The position numbers and the translations under genes are program-made. 64,000 bases of DNA from Halioxenophilus sp033283405 (lineage in GTDB: Bacteria; Pseudomonadota; Gammaproteobacteria; Pseudomonadales; Cellvibrionaceae). Position 1 is the stretch's first letter; every line of letters starts with the position of its first letter. Below the pieces are notes generated by a model. The model worked only from the letters and a program-made list of their open reading frames with translations. It was not told where the DNA came from and did no database searches. The stretch covers positions 124,001 through 188,000 of the forward strand of contig NZ_JAWMQR010000005.1 of assembly GCF_033283405.1 (NCBI RefSeq), given 5' to 3'. Below, piece by piece: positions 8,274-17,455 of the stretch.

Positions 8274-9317
8274 TTAAATCAGCTCTACCGCTTCTTCGTT
8301 GTTGGCGCGTTGGGCAATTTCACCCAGGAGCCAGGCACTTTCGCCGTTGTGGCGTAGGCTGGCCAGAGCTTGGTCGGCCTGGTCGGCGGCTACCGCAATG
8401 ACCATCCCCACACCACAGTTAAAGGTGCGCACCATCTCCCGCTCGGCTACGCCTCCCTGGGTTTGTAGCCATTGGAATATGGGAGGGAACTGCCAGCTGC
8501 TGCGGTTGATGACCGCTTTGCAGGCGTCGGGCAGAACACGGGGGATATTCTCCAACAAGCCGCCACCAGTGATGTGTGACAGGGCGTGGACATCGACCTC
8601 TTCCAGCAGTTGCAGCAGAGGTTTGACATAGATACGGGTCGGTTCTAACAGCAGGCTGGATAGGGGTTTGCCCTCTAGCTCGCTGTTGAGGTCGGCATTG
8701 CTGACTTCAATAATTTTGCGGATCAGCGAATAGCCGTTGGAGTGGGGGCCGCTGGAGGCGAGGGCAATCAGGGCGTCGCCGGGGCTGACCTTACTGCCAT
8801 CGAGAATTTTGCTCTTCTCCACCACACCGACACAAAAGCCGGCCAGGTCGTAATCTTCACCTTCGTACATGCCGGGCATTTCGGCGGTTTCTCCGCCCAC
8901 CAGCGCGCAGCCGGCCAGCAGACAGCCGGCACCAATACCGGAGACCACATCGGCAGCGACATCGACGTTGAGGTGGCCGGTGGCGTAGTAGTCCAGGAAG
9001 AAAAGCGGTTCGGCACCGGCCACTACCAGGTCGTTAACGCACATGGCCACCAGATCGATACCGATGGTTTCATGCTGGCGCAGATCCATCGCCAGGCGCA
9101 ATTTGGTGCCTACACCATCGGTCCCGGAAACCAACACTGGTTGTTGGTACTTGCTTGGAATTTCGCACAGGGCGCCAAATCCGCCCAGGCCGCCCATCAC
9201 TTCTGGTCGGGTAGTCTTTTTGGCGACGGACTTAATACGGTCGACCAGGGCGTTACCGGCGTCAATGTCGACACCGGCGTCTTTGTAGCTCAGCGATGGC
9301 GGAGTTTTTTCTGTCAT
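8274..9317 (-). CDS. purM: phosphoribosylformylglycinamidine cyclo-ligase PurM
   Basis: 347-residue AIR synthetase, fifth step of de novo purine synthesis, closing the imidazole ring with ATP. The family start SYKDAGVDIDAGNALVDRIK is followed by GGFGALCEIP, LVSGTDGVGTKL (ATP/substrate loop), GGETAEMPGMY and HITGGGLLENIPR. The ATG complement at 9315-9317 gives MTEKTPPS; the open frame extends further upstream but that part is not PurM-like. First gene of purMN and divergent from the DUF2066 gene across about 270 bp. No clear PurR palindrome is visible. Confidence 0.96.
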   Translation of the reverse strand: MTEKTPPSLSYKDAGVDIDAGNALVDRIKSVAKKTTRPEVMGGLGGFGALCEIPSKYQQPVLVSGTDGVGTKLRLAMDLRQHETIGIDLVAMCVNDLVVAGAEPLFFLDYYATGHLNVDVAADVVSGIGAGCLLAGCALVGGETAEMPGMYEGEDYDLAGFCVGVVEKSKILDGSKVSPGDALIALASSGPHSNGYSLIRKIIEVSNADLNSELEGKPLSSLLLEPTRIYVKPLLQLLEEVDVHALSHITGGGLLENIPRVLPDACKAVINRSSWQFPPIFQWLQTQGGVAEREMVRTFNCGVGMVIAVAADQADQALASLRHNGESAWLLGEIAQRANNEEAVELI

Positions 9318-9584
9318 GGTGGTGGTTGCTAATCCAGTGAAATTCGGTGAAGAACCCGCCGGGGGGCAGGCGAGGGTCGCATAGTCTACCAGTAGTGGGG
9401 GTGGCTCGGTAGGTGGCGGGCCAATGGCGAATAAAATTGTGGCCCAGAACCGGATTCCTGGGGCGTGGTCTTCTATTTGCCGGGAGGCTAGTGTAGTGTT
9501 GCCGGCGTTCGCCGTTGGTACCGGCATTATTGATTCCAGGTGCCATAATAAGAACTTAATTTGATTGAATTTTTGGACAATTGC

Positions 9585-10676
9585 ATGCAGCAGATGCGTT
9601 TGCGTAGTTGGCTTTGCTTGGCGCTACTGGCCGCAGCCCTGGTGGCACCGCTGGCTAAAGCCGTACCGGTGGACAACCTCTATCAGGCCGATGTGCCGGT
9701 AGAAGATCGCAGTTCCGCCACTCGTAACAAAATGATGGACGCGGCACTGGCCCAGGTGTTGGTGAAGATCACCGGCAACCCCACTTACCTGAACGATGCC
9801 ACCCTCAGCCGGGCAATTCGGCAATCCAGCAAGTATGTGCAGGCCTACAGCTACTCCTCCGACGCCAGCAATAACACCTTTCTGAATGCCCGTTTCTCCA
9901 GTACGTCGATCAATAATCTGCTGAAGCAGGCCGGTGTACCCCTGTGGCCGGAGAACCGCCCCCGGGTGCTGGTTTGGCTGGCGCGCCGCGACTACCAAAC
10001 CGGCACTGAAATCCTGACACCCAATACCATACTGGGCGGTGACCCCAGCCAGACTATCTATCAGCGGGTGGCCGTTGACGCCAACATGAAAGGCCTGCCC
10101 GTTGTTCAGCCGCTGATGGACCTGGAAGATCAGATGCAGATCGCCGCCGATCAGCTGTGGGCGCTCGATAGCGCCGTCATTACCGCCGCCAGCCAGCGCT
10201 ACAAGCCCGACAGTATCCTGGTGGGGCGGATTACGGCTACCTCCGGAGGCCAGTGGCGCATCAGCTGGTGGTATCTGCAGGACACACAGTTTGAGGTGTT
10301 CGACAGCACCGCCGAAGCCATTGATCCGGCTCTGGAGCAAGGGCTGGGTGCCTTGACGGCCTATCTGGCCTCCATCTACGCCGTGCCGATTACCGGCAGC
10401 TACGGAGTGGCGCTAAATGTTGAAATTGGCGGTATCGATGGCTTTGCCGACTACGCCGGCGTGGTGCGCTACCTGAGTGGGCTGGCTGCGGTGCAGGGCT
10501 ATCAGTTGCGGCAGGTGACACCCCATAGGCTGGCACTCACCCTATATCTGAGTGGCGACAGCAATCAGCTGCGCGACGCTCTGGCGCTGGATAAAAAGTT
10601 GGAGCCGGTTACCGGGCTCGGCGTCGATACCACCGCCGCAATGCAGCTGCGCTGGCGCTCGGATGCGGCTCTGTAA
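9585..10676 (+). CDS. DUF2066 exported protein
   Basis: About 363 residues, of the DUF2066 family conserved beside purM and hda in Pseudomonas-like genomes. It has an N-terminal signal sequence (LRSWLCLALLAAALVAPLAKA) and then a mature domain starting VPVDNLYQADVPVEDRSSATRN, typical of the family; the body is mixed alpha/beta. The ATG at 9585 or 9594 gives a classical signal peptide; the TTG at 9561 is unlikely. The family is thought to be periplasmic, and its function is not established. It precedes hda by 22 bp and is probably co-transcribed with it. Confidence 0.85.
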   Translation: MQQMRLRSWLCLALLAAALVAPLAKAVPVDNLYQADVPVEDRSSATRNKMMDAALAQVLVKITGNPTYLNDATLSRAIRQSSKYVQAYSYSSDASNNTFLNARFSSTSINNLLKQAGVPLWPENRPRVLVWLARRDYQTGTEILTPNTILGGDPSQTIYQRVAVDANMKGLPVVQPLMDLEDQMQIAADQLWALDSAVITAASQRYKPDSILVGRITATSGGQWRISWWYLQDTQFEVFDSTAEAIDPALEQGLGALTAYLASIYAVPITGSYGVALNVEIGGIDGFADYAGVVRYLSGLAAVQGYQLRQVTPHRLALTLYLSGDSNQLRDALALDKKLEPVTGLGVDTTAAMQLRWRSDAAL

Positions 10677-10698
10677 ATGGCGTGCTGCCTAACACTCC

Positions 10699-11412
10699 AT
10701 GGCCAATAACAGTCAACAACTTCCGCTGGCGGTAAGCCTGGATGTCGAAGCGAGCTTCGACAACTACTATCTGCCAGAACACTCCCCCAATCTGACCGCA
10801 TTGCAAACCCTGTTCTTGATGGTTCAGGGGCAGGGGGAGCTGGTCAGTTACCTGTGGGGGGAGCGGGATGTTGGCCTGTCGCACCTGCTGCAGGCCTGCA
10901 GCCAGTTGGCGCCGAGCTTTAACCTGCAAGCTTGTTATCTCTCCCTCGCCCCCGGCAACCCGCCGCTAACCGGTGATCTGCTCGACGAGCTGGCAGCGGC
11001 CGACCTGGTCTGCCTGGATGATGTCGATCAGGTGGCGGGTGATGATGCGCTGGAGCAGGAAATCTTCGCCTTGTTTAATTGTCTGCGCGACCGCGCTGCC
11101 CGGGTGATCTTCGCCGGTCATCGCTCACCGGCACAACTCGCGTTTAAACTGGCTGATCTGCAGAGTCGTATTCTGTGGGGGCCGGTGTTCCAAGTTCACG
11201 CCTTGAGCGACGAGGACAAGGCCAAAGCTCTGCAACTGCAAGCTCATCGCTTGGGGTTGAAACTGCCGGAGGAGGCGGCCGGTTACATTGTTAACCACTC
11301 GGCCCGTAATCTGGGAAGCTTGTTTGAATTTCTAAAGTTGCTGGATCGGGAATCGTTAGCCCAACAGCGGCGACTAACCATTCCCTTTATCAAGCAGTGT
11401 TTGCAGGCTTAG
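10699..11412 (+). CDS. hda: DnaA inactivator Hda
   Basis: 237-residue AAA+ protein homologous to DnaA domain III. Bound to the beta clamp on DNA it stimulates hydrolysis of DnaA-ATP and so prevents re-initiation (RIDA). The clamp-binding motif is near the N-terminus (QQLPLAV, residues 6-12). Further conserved blocks are LVCLDDVDQVAGDD (Walker B/sensor), LSDEDKAKALQLQAHRLGLKLP and the C-terminal RRLTIPFIK. The P-loop position reads GERDVGLSH, with leucine where a lysine or arginine is usual. Hda converges on sppA; a short C/G-rich stem spans the 13-bp gap and the sppA end. Confidence 0.93.
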   Translation: MANNSQQLPLAVSLDVEASFDNYYLPEHSPNLTALQTLFLMVQGQGELVSYLWGERDVGLSHLLQACSQLAPSFNLQACYLSLAPGNPPLTGDLLDELAAADLVCLDDVDQVAGDDALEQEIFALFNCLRDRAARVIFAGHRSPAQLAFKLADLQSRILWGPVFQVHALSDEDKAKALQLQAHRLGLKLPEEAAGYIVNHSARNLGSLFEFLKLLDRESLAQQRRLTIPFIKQCLQA

Positions 11413-11425
11413 CTCTGCGCCTGGC

Positions 11426-13285
11426 CTAGGGCGCCAGGCAGACCAGGCACATGGCGTAGCTGGCCCGTGGGTCATTCATGGCGTCCAGCATCTGCCAGGG
11501 TGCCAGCAGTGACTGCAGGTGTGTTACCAGGCTTGGTGGCAGGCCACTGCTGGCCTGATGTTTGCCCATCACGGTGCGCACCTCCTGCACCACTTCAGCA
11601 CGATTCAACTCCGATAAAAACTGCTCCATGGGGCTCAGCGGCTTGATGATGTGCTGCACCTCGTAGTGGTCGAGTTCGGCCAGTTCCGCCGCCCGGGCAA
11701 TAACGTCTTCCAGGTTGCCCAGGCGATCGACCAGCCCCAACTCCAGTGCCGTGTTACCACTCCAGACCCGCCCCTGGGCAATCTTGTCGATCTCCTCCGG
11801 GCTGCTGTTGCGGGCATCGGCCACCAGCCCTAAAAAGACGCTGTACATGTGGTTGATGCCCTGTTGCAGCAGGTCTTCCGCCATGGGCGAGAGCTCCCGG
11901 TCGGCGCGCACGGCACCGGCCAGGGCGGTGGTGCTGAGGCCATCGGTGCTGACTCCGATCTTATCGAGGCTCTTCTCGAAGGTGGCGAAGGCGCCAAATA
12001 CCCCAATAGAGCCGGTAATGGTGGTGGGTGTCGCCCAGATCTCGTCACCGGCGGTAGCGATCCAGTAGGCGCCGGAGGCGGCGATACTGCCCATGGAGAT
12101 AACGATGGGGATTGGACGCTCGTTGGCCAGTTGCACCAGCCCCAGACGGATATTTTCCGAGGCCTGTACGCCGCCACCACCGCTGTCTAAACGAATCACC
12201 AGCGCTTTGATGGAGGTGTCTTCCTGCACCTGCTGCAGCAGCGCCAGAAAGCTCTCATCACCGGTTTCACCACTGGGTTGCTCTCCCTGGGAGATGAGAC
12301 CGCGGGCGGTGATCACCGCCACCCTGTCGCGGTGCAGGGGCACATAGGTGGAGTGGTGCATGGCCAGGTACTGCTGGAAGGTGAGACCGTCGTCGGGCTT
12401 GGTGCCGAGCTTCACTGCCAGCTGCTGCTGGAACTGGCTGCGGGTACTCAGCTGGTCGACCAGGCCAGCGTCAAGGGCCAGTTTGGCGGAGTCACCCTGA
12501 TGCTCGGCCAGGGATTTGTCCATGGTGTTGATAAAGTCGTTCAGTGCGCCCTTGGGCAGGTTGCGCTGCTCCTCCACCCGTGAGCTGTAGACCCCCCACA
12601 GCTCATCCAACCAGAGCTGGTTGTTCTCTTTGGAGGCCTGAGACATGTCATTGCGCATGAAGGGCTCCATGGCATCTTTGTACTCCCCGGCCCGGAAGAT
12701 GTGCATGCTGACCGCCAGTTTATCGAGGGTCTCTTTGAAGTAGTTACGATAGGTGGCGAAACCGGTCACCAACACCGCTCCCAGGGGGTTGAGGTGGATC
12801 TCGTCGGCGTAGCTGGCCAGGTAATACTGCTGCTGGGTGAGGTTGGAGCCGTAGGCGTAGATCGGCTTGCCGGCGGCTTTAAAACGCTCCAGCGCAACGC
12901 CTACCTCCTCCATTTTGCTGATACCTGCGCCGAGCAGACTGTCGAGATCCATGGCCATGGCGGTGATGCGTTTATCCTCGGTGGCCAAATCGATGGCGGT
13001 GACCAGGTCAGAGACCAGGGTCTCTACCTGATCAGGGGTGGTCTCTTCCAGCAGTTGGGTAAGTGGGTCGATATAGGTGTACTCGTCCACCAGCAGACCA
13101 GAGGGGGCGAGCACCAGCAGGTTGTCTTCGCCCAGTTGCGGGGCTTTCGCCGGCCACAGGGAGGCGATGAAAATTATCAACAGCAGCAGAAAGATCAGGT
13201 TCAGCAGTGCGACCCGCAGCCAGGTGATGAGATTCCAAAACCCACCGAAGAGTCGGCGCAGGATGCCGGGTGATCGTTGGCTCAT
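11426..13285 (-). CDS. sppA: signal peptide peptidase SppA, 67-kDa type
   Basis: 619-residue inner-membrane Ser-Lys protease that digests cleaved signal peptides; length as in E. coli (618). One membrane anchor is seen near the N-terminus (VALLNLIFLLLLIIFIASLW). The tandem S49 domains contain the catalytic lysine in FRAGEYKDAMEPF in the first half and the nucleophile serine in SMGSIAASGAYWIAT in the second, followed by TPTTITGSIGVF. The gene is leftward, separated from the DUF2069 gene start side by about 150 bp. Confidence 0.96.
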   Translation of the reverse strand: MSQRSPGILRRLFGGFWNLITWLRVALLNLIFLLLLIIFIASLWPAKAPQLGEDNLLVLAPSGLLVDEYTYIDPLTQLLEETTPDQVETLVSDLVTAIDLATEDKRITAMAMDLDSLLGAGISKMEEVGVALERFKAAGKPIYAYGSNLTQQQYYLASYADEIHLNPLGAVLVTGFATYRNYFKETLDKLAVSMHIFRAGEYKDAMEPFMRNDMSQASKENNQLWLDELWGVYSSRVEEQRNLPKGALNDFINTMDKSLAEHQGDSAKLALDAGLVDQLSTRSQFQQQLAVKLGTKPDDGLTFQQYLAMHHSTYVPLHRDRVAVITARGLISQGEQPSGETGDESFLALLQQVQEDTSIKALVIRLDSGGGGVQASENIRLGLVQLANERPIPIVISMGSIAASGAYWIATAGDEIWATPTTITGSIGVFGAFATFEKSLDKIGVSTDGLSTTALAGAVRADRELSPMAEDLLQQGINHMYSVFLGLVADARNSSPEEIDKIAQGRVWSGNTALELGLVDRLGNLEDVIARAAELAELDHYEVQHIIKPLSPMEQFLSELNRAEVVQEVRTVMGKHQASSGLPPSLVTHLQSLLAPWQMLDAMNDPRASYAMCLVCLAP

Positions 13286-13437
13286 AATGTTTTCCTTAAA
13301 CGCATGCTATTGAGCGGAATTGCAGGCTAAGACGGTTTATCAATCCTGGACGTTTACAACTGGCTGGCAAAAAGTGCCGTTTAACCGGCGGGCCTGTCTA
13401 CACCCATTGCACTCCAATGAGTGTAGAGGCCCTGGCA

Positions 13438-13866
13438 CTATTTTTCATTGTTGGCTTCGGTGGGACTCTCTTCGATGTGACCGGCAGCCACGGCGGCGTA
13501 ATATTGCCAGCGCTGGGTGTAGCGGCTGCTGAGCAGTGCGCTGCAAAACAGAATAGACACCAGCACCAAATTGACGGCGTCGGTCCACACCCGCAATGGC
13601 GAACCCAGTTCAACGACAAACGCGGTGAAATAGGCCAGTAGCACAAAGCACATCCAGCTGTAGGTGCGGTAGGCGATGCGCACTTTCAAGCCCGGGATAA
13701 AAATCAGCAGCGGCAGCCACTCCACCAACAACAATTTAAATGAGAAACCATTGATCAGCCGGGCTACCAGTAGCATGGCTATCAGTGCCAGGTAGGTGCT
13801 GAGGGTAATGCGATAGGCGCTGTTGGCTTTGCGTTGCCAATAGCTGGCATCCGAGGGAGAGGTCAT
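13438..13866 (-). CDS. DUF2069 membrane protein
   Basis: 142-residue protein with four hydrophobic helices (around ITLSTYLALIAMLLVARL, LLLVEWLPLLIFIPGL, WMCFVLLAYFTAFVVEL and VNLVLVSILFCSALL), matching the DUF2069 family of predicted inner-membrane proteins. The C-terminal tail is soluble and acidic. It lies 6 bp downstream of wrbA and is the last gene of an arsC-wrbA-DUF2069 unit, an order I recall from Pseudomonas. Function unknown. Confidence 0.85.
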   Translation of the reverse strand: MTSPSDASYWQRKANSAYRITLSTYLALIAMLLVARLINGFSFKLLLVEWLPLLIFIPGLKVRIAYRTYSWMCFVLLAYFTAFVVELGSPLRVWTDAVNLVLVSILFCSALLSSRYTQRWQYYAAVAAGHIEESPTEANNEK

Positions 13867-13872
13867 AGGTAG

Positions 13873-14469
13873 TTACAACAGTTTAAGGGCGGTTTGAGCC
13901 AGTCGCTTGCCCTGGGCTCGGCTGAGTTGGAGTTCGTCTTCACTCAAATGCTCATGGGCACCGTGGTGGCTGACACCATAGGGAGTGCCACCGGTGCTGG
14001 TGCGGTTCAGGGCGGTTTCACTGTAGGGTAGGCCTTGGATCAGCATACCGTGGTGCAAGAGCGGGTTCATCATACTGAGCAGGGTGCTTTCATGGCCGCC
14101 GTGCAGGCTGGCGGCCGAAGTGAACAGCGAGGCCGGCTTGCCAATCAGAGCACCCGACAACCACAGGTCGCTGGTGCCGTCGAGAAAATATTTCATGGCC
14201 GCGGCCATATTGCCAAACCGGGTGGGGCTGCCAAGCGCCAGGCCGGCGCAACCGGTCAGATCCGCTTTCTCGCAGTAGATGGCGCCTTCAGCCGGGATAT
14301 CCGGCTCACTGGCCTCGCAGTTGGGGGAGACAGCCGGCACTGTGCGTATCCGGCTGCTGATGCCAGGCACCTGGTCGACTCCTTCGGCGATGGCGGTGGC
14401 CAGATCGCGGGTGGCCCCATTACGGCTGTAATAGAGGACAAGAATGTAGGGTTCTTCAACGGAACTCAT
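13873..14469 (-). CDS. wrbA: NAD(P)H:quinone oxidoreductase, WrbA type
   Basis: 198-residue flavodoxin-fold enzyme that reduces quinones by two electrons, protecting against quinone redox cycling. Visible: FMN phosphate loop LVLYYSRNGATRDLA near residues 8-22, GSPTRFGNMAAAMKYFLDGT around 80-98, and FTSAASLHGGHESTLLSMMNPLLHHGM, all WrbA signatures. The C-terminal GVSHHGAHEHLSEDELQLSRAQGKRLA completes the family pattern. It lies 23 bp downstream of arsC on the same strand. Confidence 0.94.
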   Translation of the reverse strand: MSSVEEPYILVLYYSRNGATRDLATAIAEGVDQVPGISSRIRTVPAVSPNCEASEPDIPAEGAIYCEKADLTGCAGLALGSPTRFGNMAAAMKYFLDGTSDLWLSGALIGKPASLFTSAASLHGGHESTLLSMMNPLLHHGMLIQGLPYSETALNRTSTGGTPYGVSHHGAHEHLSEDELQLSRAQGKRLAQTALKLL

Positions 14470-14492
14470 TGCAACAACTCGGGCGGGTTCAA

Positions 14493-14837
14493 TTAGAGCA
14501 GGGCTTTGACGTTTTCGGGGGGGCGGCCCAGTACGGCGCTATCCCCTTTAACCACAATGGGGCGCTCGATCAGTTTGGGGTGCTGCACCATAAAGTCGAT
14601 CAGCTGGGCGTCGGTTAATTCCGGGTTTTTCAGGTTGTTCTCTTTATAGGCATCTTCGCCTTTTCGCAGCAGGTCGCGGGCCCCGATACCCAGCTTGCTG
14701 AGCAGTGTTTGCAGGGTTTTGGCGTCGGGCGGGGTCTCCAGGTAGAGGACCACTTCCGGCTCAATGCCGGCGGCTTCAATCAGGGCGAGCGTATCGCGCG
14801 ATTTGGAACAGCGCGGGTTGTGATAAATGGTCAGCAT
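14493..14837 (-). CDS. arsC: arsenate reductase, glutaredoxin-linked (ArsC/Spx family)
   Basis: 114-residue thioredoxin-fold protein. The N-terminal MLTIYHNPRCSKSRDTLALIEA holds the catalytic cysteine C10 followed by SKSRD; the C-terminal LIERPIVVKGDSAVLGRPPENVKALL carries the arginines expected of ArsC. The family reduces arsenate to arsenite with glutathione/glutaredoxin. No arsenite pump or ArsR is adjacent, and this chromosomal copy sits in a wrbA operon, so a general thiol-redox role is possible. Strand and spacing make it the first gene of arsC-wrbA-DUF2069. Confidence 0.9.
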   Translation of the reverse strand: MLTIYHNPRCSKSRDTLALIEAAGIEPEVVLYLETPPDAKTLQTLLSKLGIGARDLLRKGEDAYKENNLKNPELTDAQLIDFMVQHPKLIERPIVVKGDSAVLGRPPENVKALL

Positions 14838-15044
14838 GCAAAATCCTTAGTGTTATTGAACGCTCAATGTCGCCAGGGGGTAGCCGCCAAGCGGCGGCAA
14901 GCCCAGCCCCACTGAGTTGGCCTCAGTTGACATTGGCGGTTTTATTGATACCTTTCAGCCTACTTTCAATCTCGCAGACCAGCAGGAAGCGACCGTTTTG
15001 GGCCATTTCCAACGGTGAATCTCTGTCAATTCGGGCAAGGCCGC

Positions 15045-16289
15045 ATGGTAACAAATAAATTTTATTTGTGGATAACACAAGTTGCCCGCTACAGCTTCAA
15101 ATTGCTGCTGGAGATCTACCGCCATTTCACCTCCAGCAATTGTCAGCAGAGCGCCGCCGCGCTCACCTACGTCTCCCTCTTTGCCTTGGTGCCGGTGCTG
15201 ACCCTGGTCTATTCCATGCTCTCTCTGCTGCCGGCCTCGTCCACTTCTCAGGGGCTGGAGGCACAGCTGCAAGGCCTGATCTTTGATAACCTGGTGCCCG
15301 CCACGGGTCAGGCGGTACAGAGCTACCTGGCTGAATTTACCGCGCGCGCCCGCAAGCTGACCCTGCCCGGTGTGGCCATGCTGGTGGTGACGGCCTATCT
15401 GATGTTGAAAACCATCGAGCGCACCTTCAACAACATTTGGGAGGTAGAGAACAATCGCAGTGGTGTCTCCAACTTTCTCATCTATTGGGCCATCCTGACC
15501 CTGGGCCCCCTGTTATTGGGGGCCGGCTTGGTGATCAGCACCTATGTGCTGTCGCTGGAGCTGATGGTGGGCGAGGACGGTGCCGTTAACCTGGCACCGG
15601 CTCTGTTCAATTATCTGCCGATGTTGCTGTCGGCGCTGGCCTTTACCCTCTTTTTTCTATTGGTACCCAACTGCCCGGTGCTGCTGCGCGATGCCGTGGT
15701 GGGCGGCGTGCTTACCGCCATGCTGTTTGAACTGGCCAAAGGCACCTTTGCCGACCTGGTGGCCAAAAGCAGTTACCAACTGATCTACGGCGCCTTTGCC
15801 ATCGTGCCCCTGTTCCTGCTCTGGATCTATGTGCTGTGGGTGCTGGTGCTGGGCGGCGCGGTACTGGTGCGCACCCTGGCGCACCTGCGCATTGAAGCGC
15901 GCAGTCTCAACTATTCCGACCTAATAGCCGCGTTGGTGTTTATTGCTGCGGTAGTGAAGGGGATGGATGCCGGTCGCAGCGTGCGTGGTGTAGATGTCTT
16001 CAAACTGGGCGTGCACTCTCAGCAGTTCAATCGCATCAGCGCCAAGCTCTTAAAAGCGGGTGTGGTGATGGAGACCCGCTCCGGGCGTTTTGTGCTTGGC
16101 CGTACCCTGGAGAGCCTGACACTGATTCAGTTGGCCAAACTGCTCCACAGCAGTGCCTACCAACTCTCCCATTTTCAGGCCGAGGCCGGCCAGCCGTGGC
16201 AGCAAAAGCTGAAGGAGCGGCTGGCCCAATGCGATCACCTCCAGCAGGAGGCGTTGGATATCGACCTACATGTGCTGTTAAAAGAGTAG
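15045..16289 (+). CDS. yihY: YihY/RBN (BrkB) family inner-membrane protein
   Basis: 414-residue protein of the YihY/BrkB family (once annotated as RNase BN). It has six predicted membrane helices in the first 290 residues, with the signature QSAAALTYVSLFALVPVLTLVYSML near residue 45 and TFNNIWEV near 130, and then a soluble C-terminal domain with a winged-helix-like look (LKAGVVMETRSGRFVLGRTLESLTL). The ATG at 15045 follows AAGG and matches the family start; the upstream ATG/GTG at 15015 is less likely. Function of the family is unsettled; export or transport has been proposed. Confidence 0.88.
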   Translation: MVTNKFYLWITQVARYSFKLLLEIYRHFTSSNCQQSAAALTYVSLFALVPVLTLVYSMLSLLPASSTSQGLEAQLQGLIFDNLVPATGQAVQSYLAEFTARARKLTLPGVAMLVVTAYLMLKTIERTFNNIWEVENNRSGVSNFLIYWAILTLGPLLLGAGLVISTYVLSLELMVGEDGAVNLAPALFNYLPMLLSALAFTLFFLLVPNCPVLLRDAVVGGVLTAMLFELAKGTFADLVAKSSYQLIYGAFAIVPLFLLWIYVLWVLVLGGAVLVRTLAHLRIEARSLNYSDLIAALVFIAAVVKGMDAGRSVRGVDVFKLGVHSQQFNRISAKLLKAGVVMETRSGRFVLGRTLESLTLIQLAKLLHSSAYQLSHFQAEAGQPWQQKLKERLAQCDHLQQEALDIDLHVLLKE

Positions 16290-16739
16290 CCGGCGCGTAA
16301 ACGCCTTCGGGGCACCGGTCGCCGGGCCATCTTCGACGCCTGTCTGGCGCATCCTTCAACGAAAAAGATCCCTTCTATACTTAGTCAGGTGGTGCCGAAT
16401 TACCTGGCTACCCCAGTTTGGCGCCTTACCGCGGCTGATCTGAGATGACTCCAATCGGGCGTGGGTGGACAGGCCATTAACGCGGGCAGGGTGGGTGCCC
16501 TTTCTCGATCTGTTTACAGGGGGGGCTGGTTAACAGGTGTTGGAGGTGATCACGGTAGAGCAGCGCAACCATGTGGTGATGCCTGCCGCCGGTGATATTT
16601 GGCCGGCTGCCCGCGCGGGTGGGTAAGCGTTCATTAAACGCCCATTAATCAGCTAAAGAGTGGTAGCGGCGCTACGGATAGCTCTGATTCCCAGAACTCA
16701 GTGCGGTACCCAGAGCAGCAGCAATGTAAGGAGACGGAT
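16290..16739. other. 450-bp non-coding region between yihY and the CheC-like gene
   Basis: No open frame of useful size. It contains a compact nested hairpin: GGTGCC (16391-16396) can pair with GGCGCC (16420-16425) with one G-T pair, enclosing CTGG-CTAC-CCAG. A second G/C-rich segment follows at 16595-16625. The region must hold the promoter of the CheC-like gene, but I see no strong -35/-10 pair. I could not match it to a known riboswitch or small-RNA family. Confidence 0.4.
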
Positions 16740-17339
16740 GTGACTGTTGGTTTAGACGAAGAGCAGAAAAATGCACTACAGGAAGTGTGCAACGTCGCCA
16801 TGGGGGCGGCGGGTGAATCCTTGGCGGCCTTTACCGGTGCTTTGGTCGAGTTATCAATCCCGCAAATCCAGACAATCGAGCCGCGTGAGCTGACTGTATC
16901 GTTAACGGAGCTGGGTGTCGGCGAAAATGTCTCGGCCATGGCGCAATCCTTTCACTTTGCCGAGGTAGAGTGTTTTGCCCTGGTGGTGGCCACGGAACAC
17001 AGTATCGCCGAGCTGTGCAACCAGAAAATTGTCGAGACCGACGCCCAGTGCAGCCAGCTTTTAATTGATTTTTGCCGCGCCATTACCGATGTCTGTCTGA
17101 CCCGACTGGGCGAGCTGATGTCGACTGAAATAGATAAAGCCGCCGCATACACCGTGGTGAAAGATATTCCGGTGGCGGATTTGGTCTTCAATGAGATCCT
17201 CTCCTGGCATCGTCTGTGGGCCATCGAAATTAACTATCACCTGGAGAATCACCCGTTCAGCTGTGACCTGGTGATTTTGATTCCCGATATCCTGCATGAC
17301 CACTTTATCGCCGTATTGGAACGGCTGTTGATCGAGTAA
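16740..17339 (+). CDS. CheC-like phosphatase-family protein
   Basis: 199-residue protein with the CheC/FliY/CheX-type active-site signature once: E-V-C-N near residue 16 followed by a proline 23 residues later, the ExxN-x22-P pattern that dephosphorylates CheY-P. The second half has a related helix (LLIDFCRAITDVCLTRLGELM) but D and R occupy the E and N positions, so only one site looks intact. The GTG at 16740 was chosen because TAAGGAG precedes it at correct spacing; earlier in-frame codons lack this. No cheD or chemoreceptor is next to it. It may act on a response regulator other than CheY. Confidence 0.75.
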   Translation: MTVGLDEEQKNALQEVCNVAMGAAGESLAAFTGALVELSIPQIQTIEPRELTVSLTELGVGENVSAMAQSFHFAEVECFALVVATEHSIAELCNQKIVETDAQCSQLLIDFCRAITDVCLTRLGELMSTEIDKAAAYTVVKDIPVADLVFNEILSWHRLWAIEINYHLENHPFSCDLVILIPDILHDHFIAVLERLLIE

Positions 17340-17455
17340 TCCATCTCCAGCCGCTGACAGCCATTCCGGAGGGTTTGGCGTGGCGGATAGTGTGGGTATG
17401 GCTTCGGGTCGCGTGTTACAGTAACAACCTGTTGTGACGCCATTGACTGTTAGCC

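Noticed and set aside
13320..13437. small gene between sppA and the DUF2069 gene
   Set aside because: Open frames here are short, lack ribosome sites and overlap the real DUF2069 gene in other frames.
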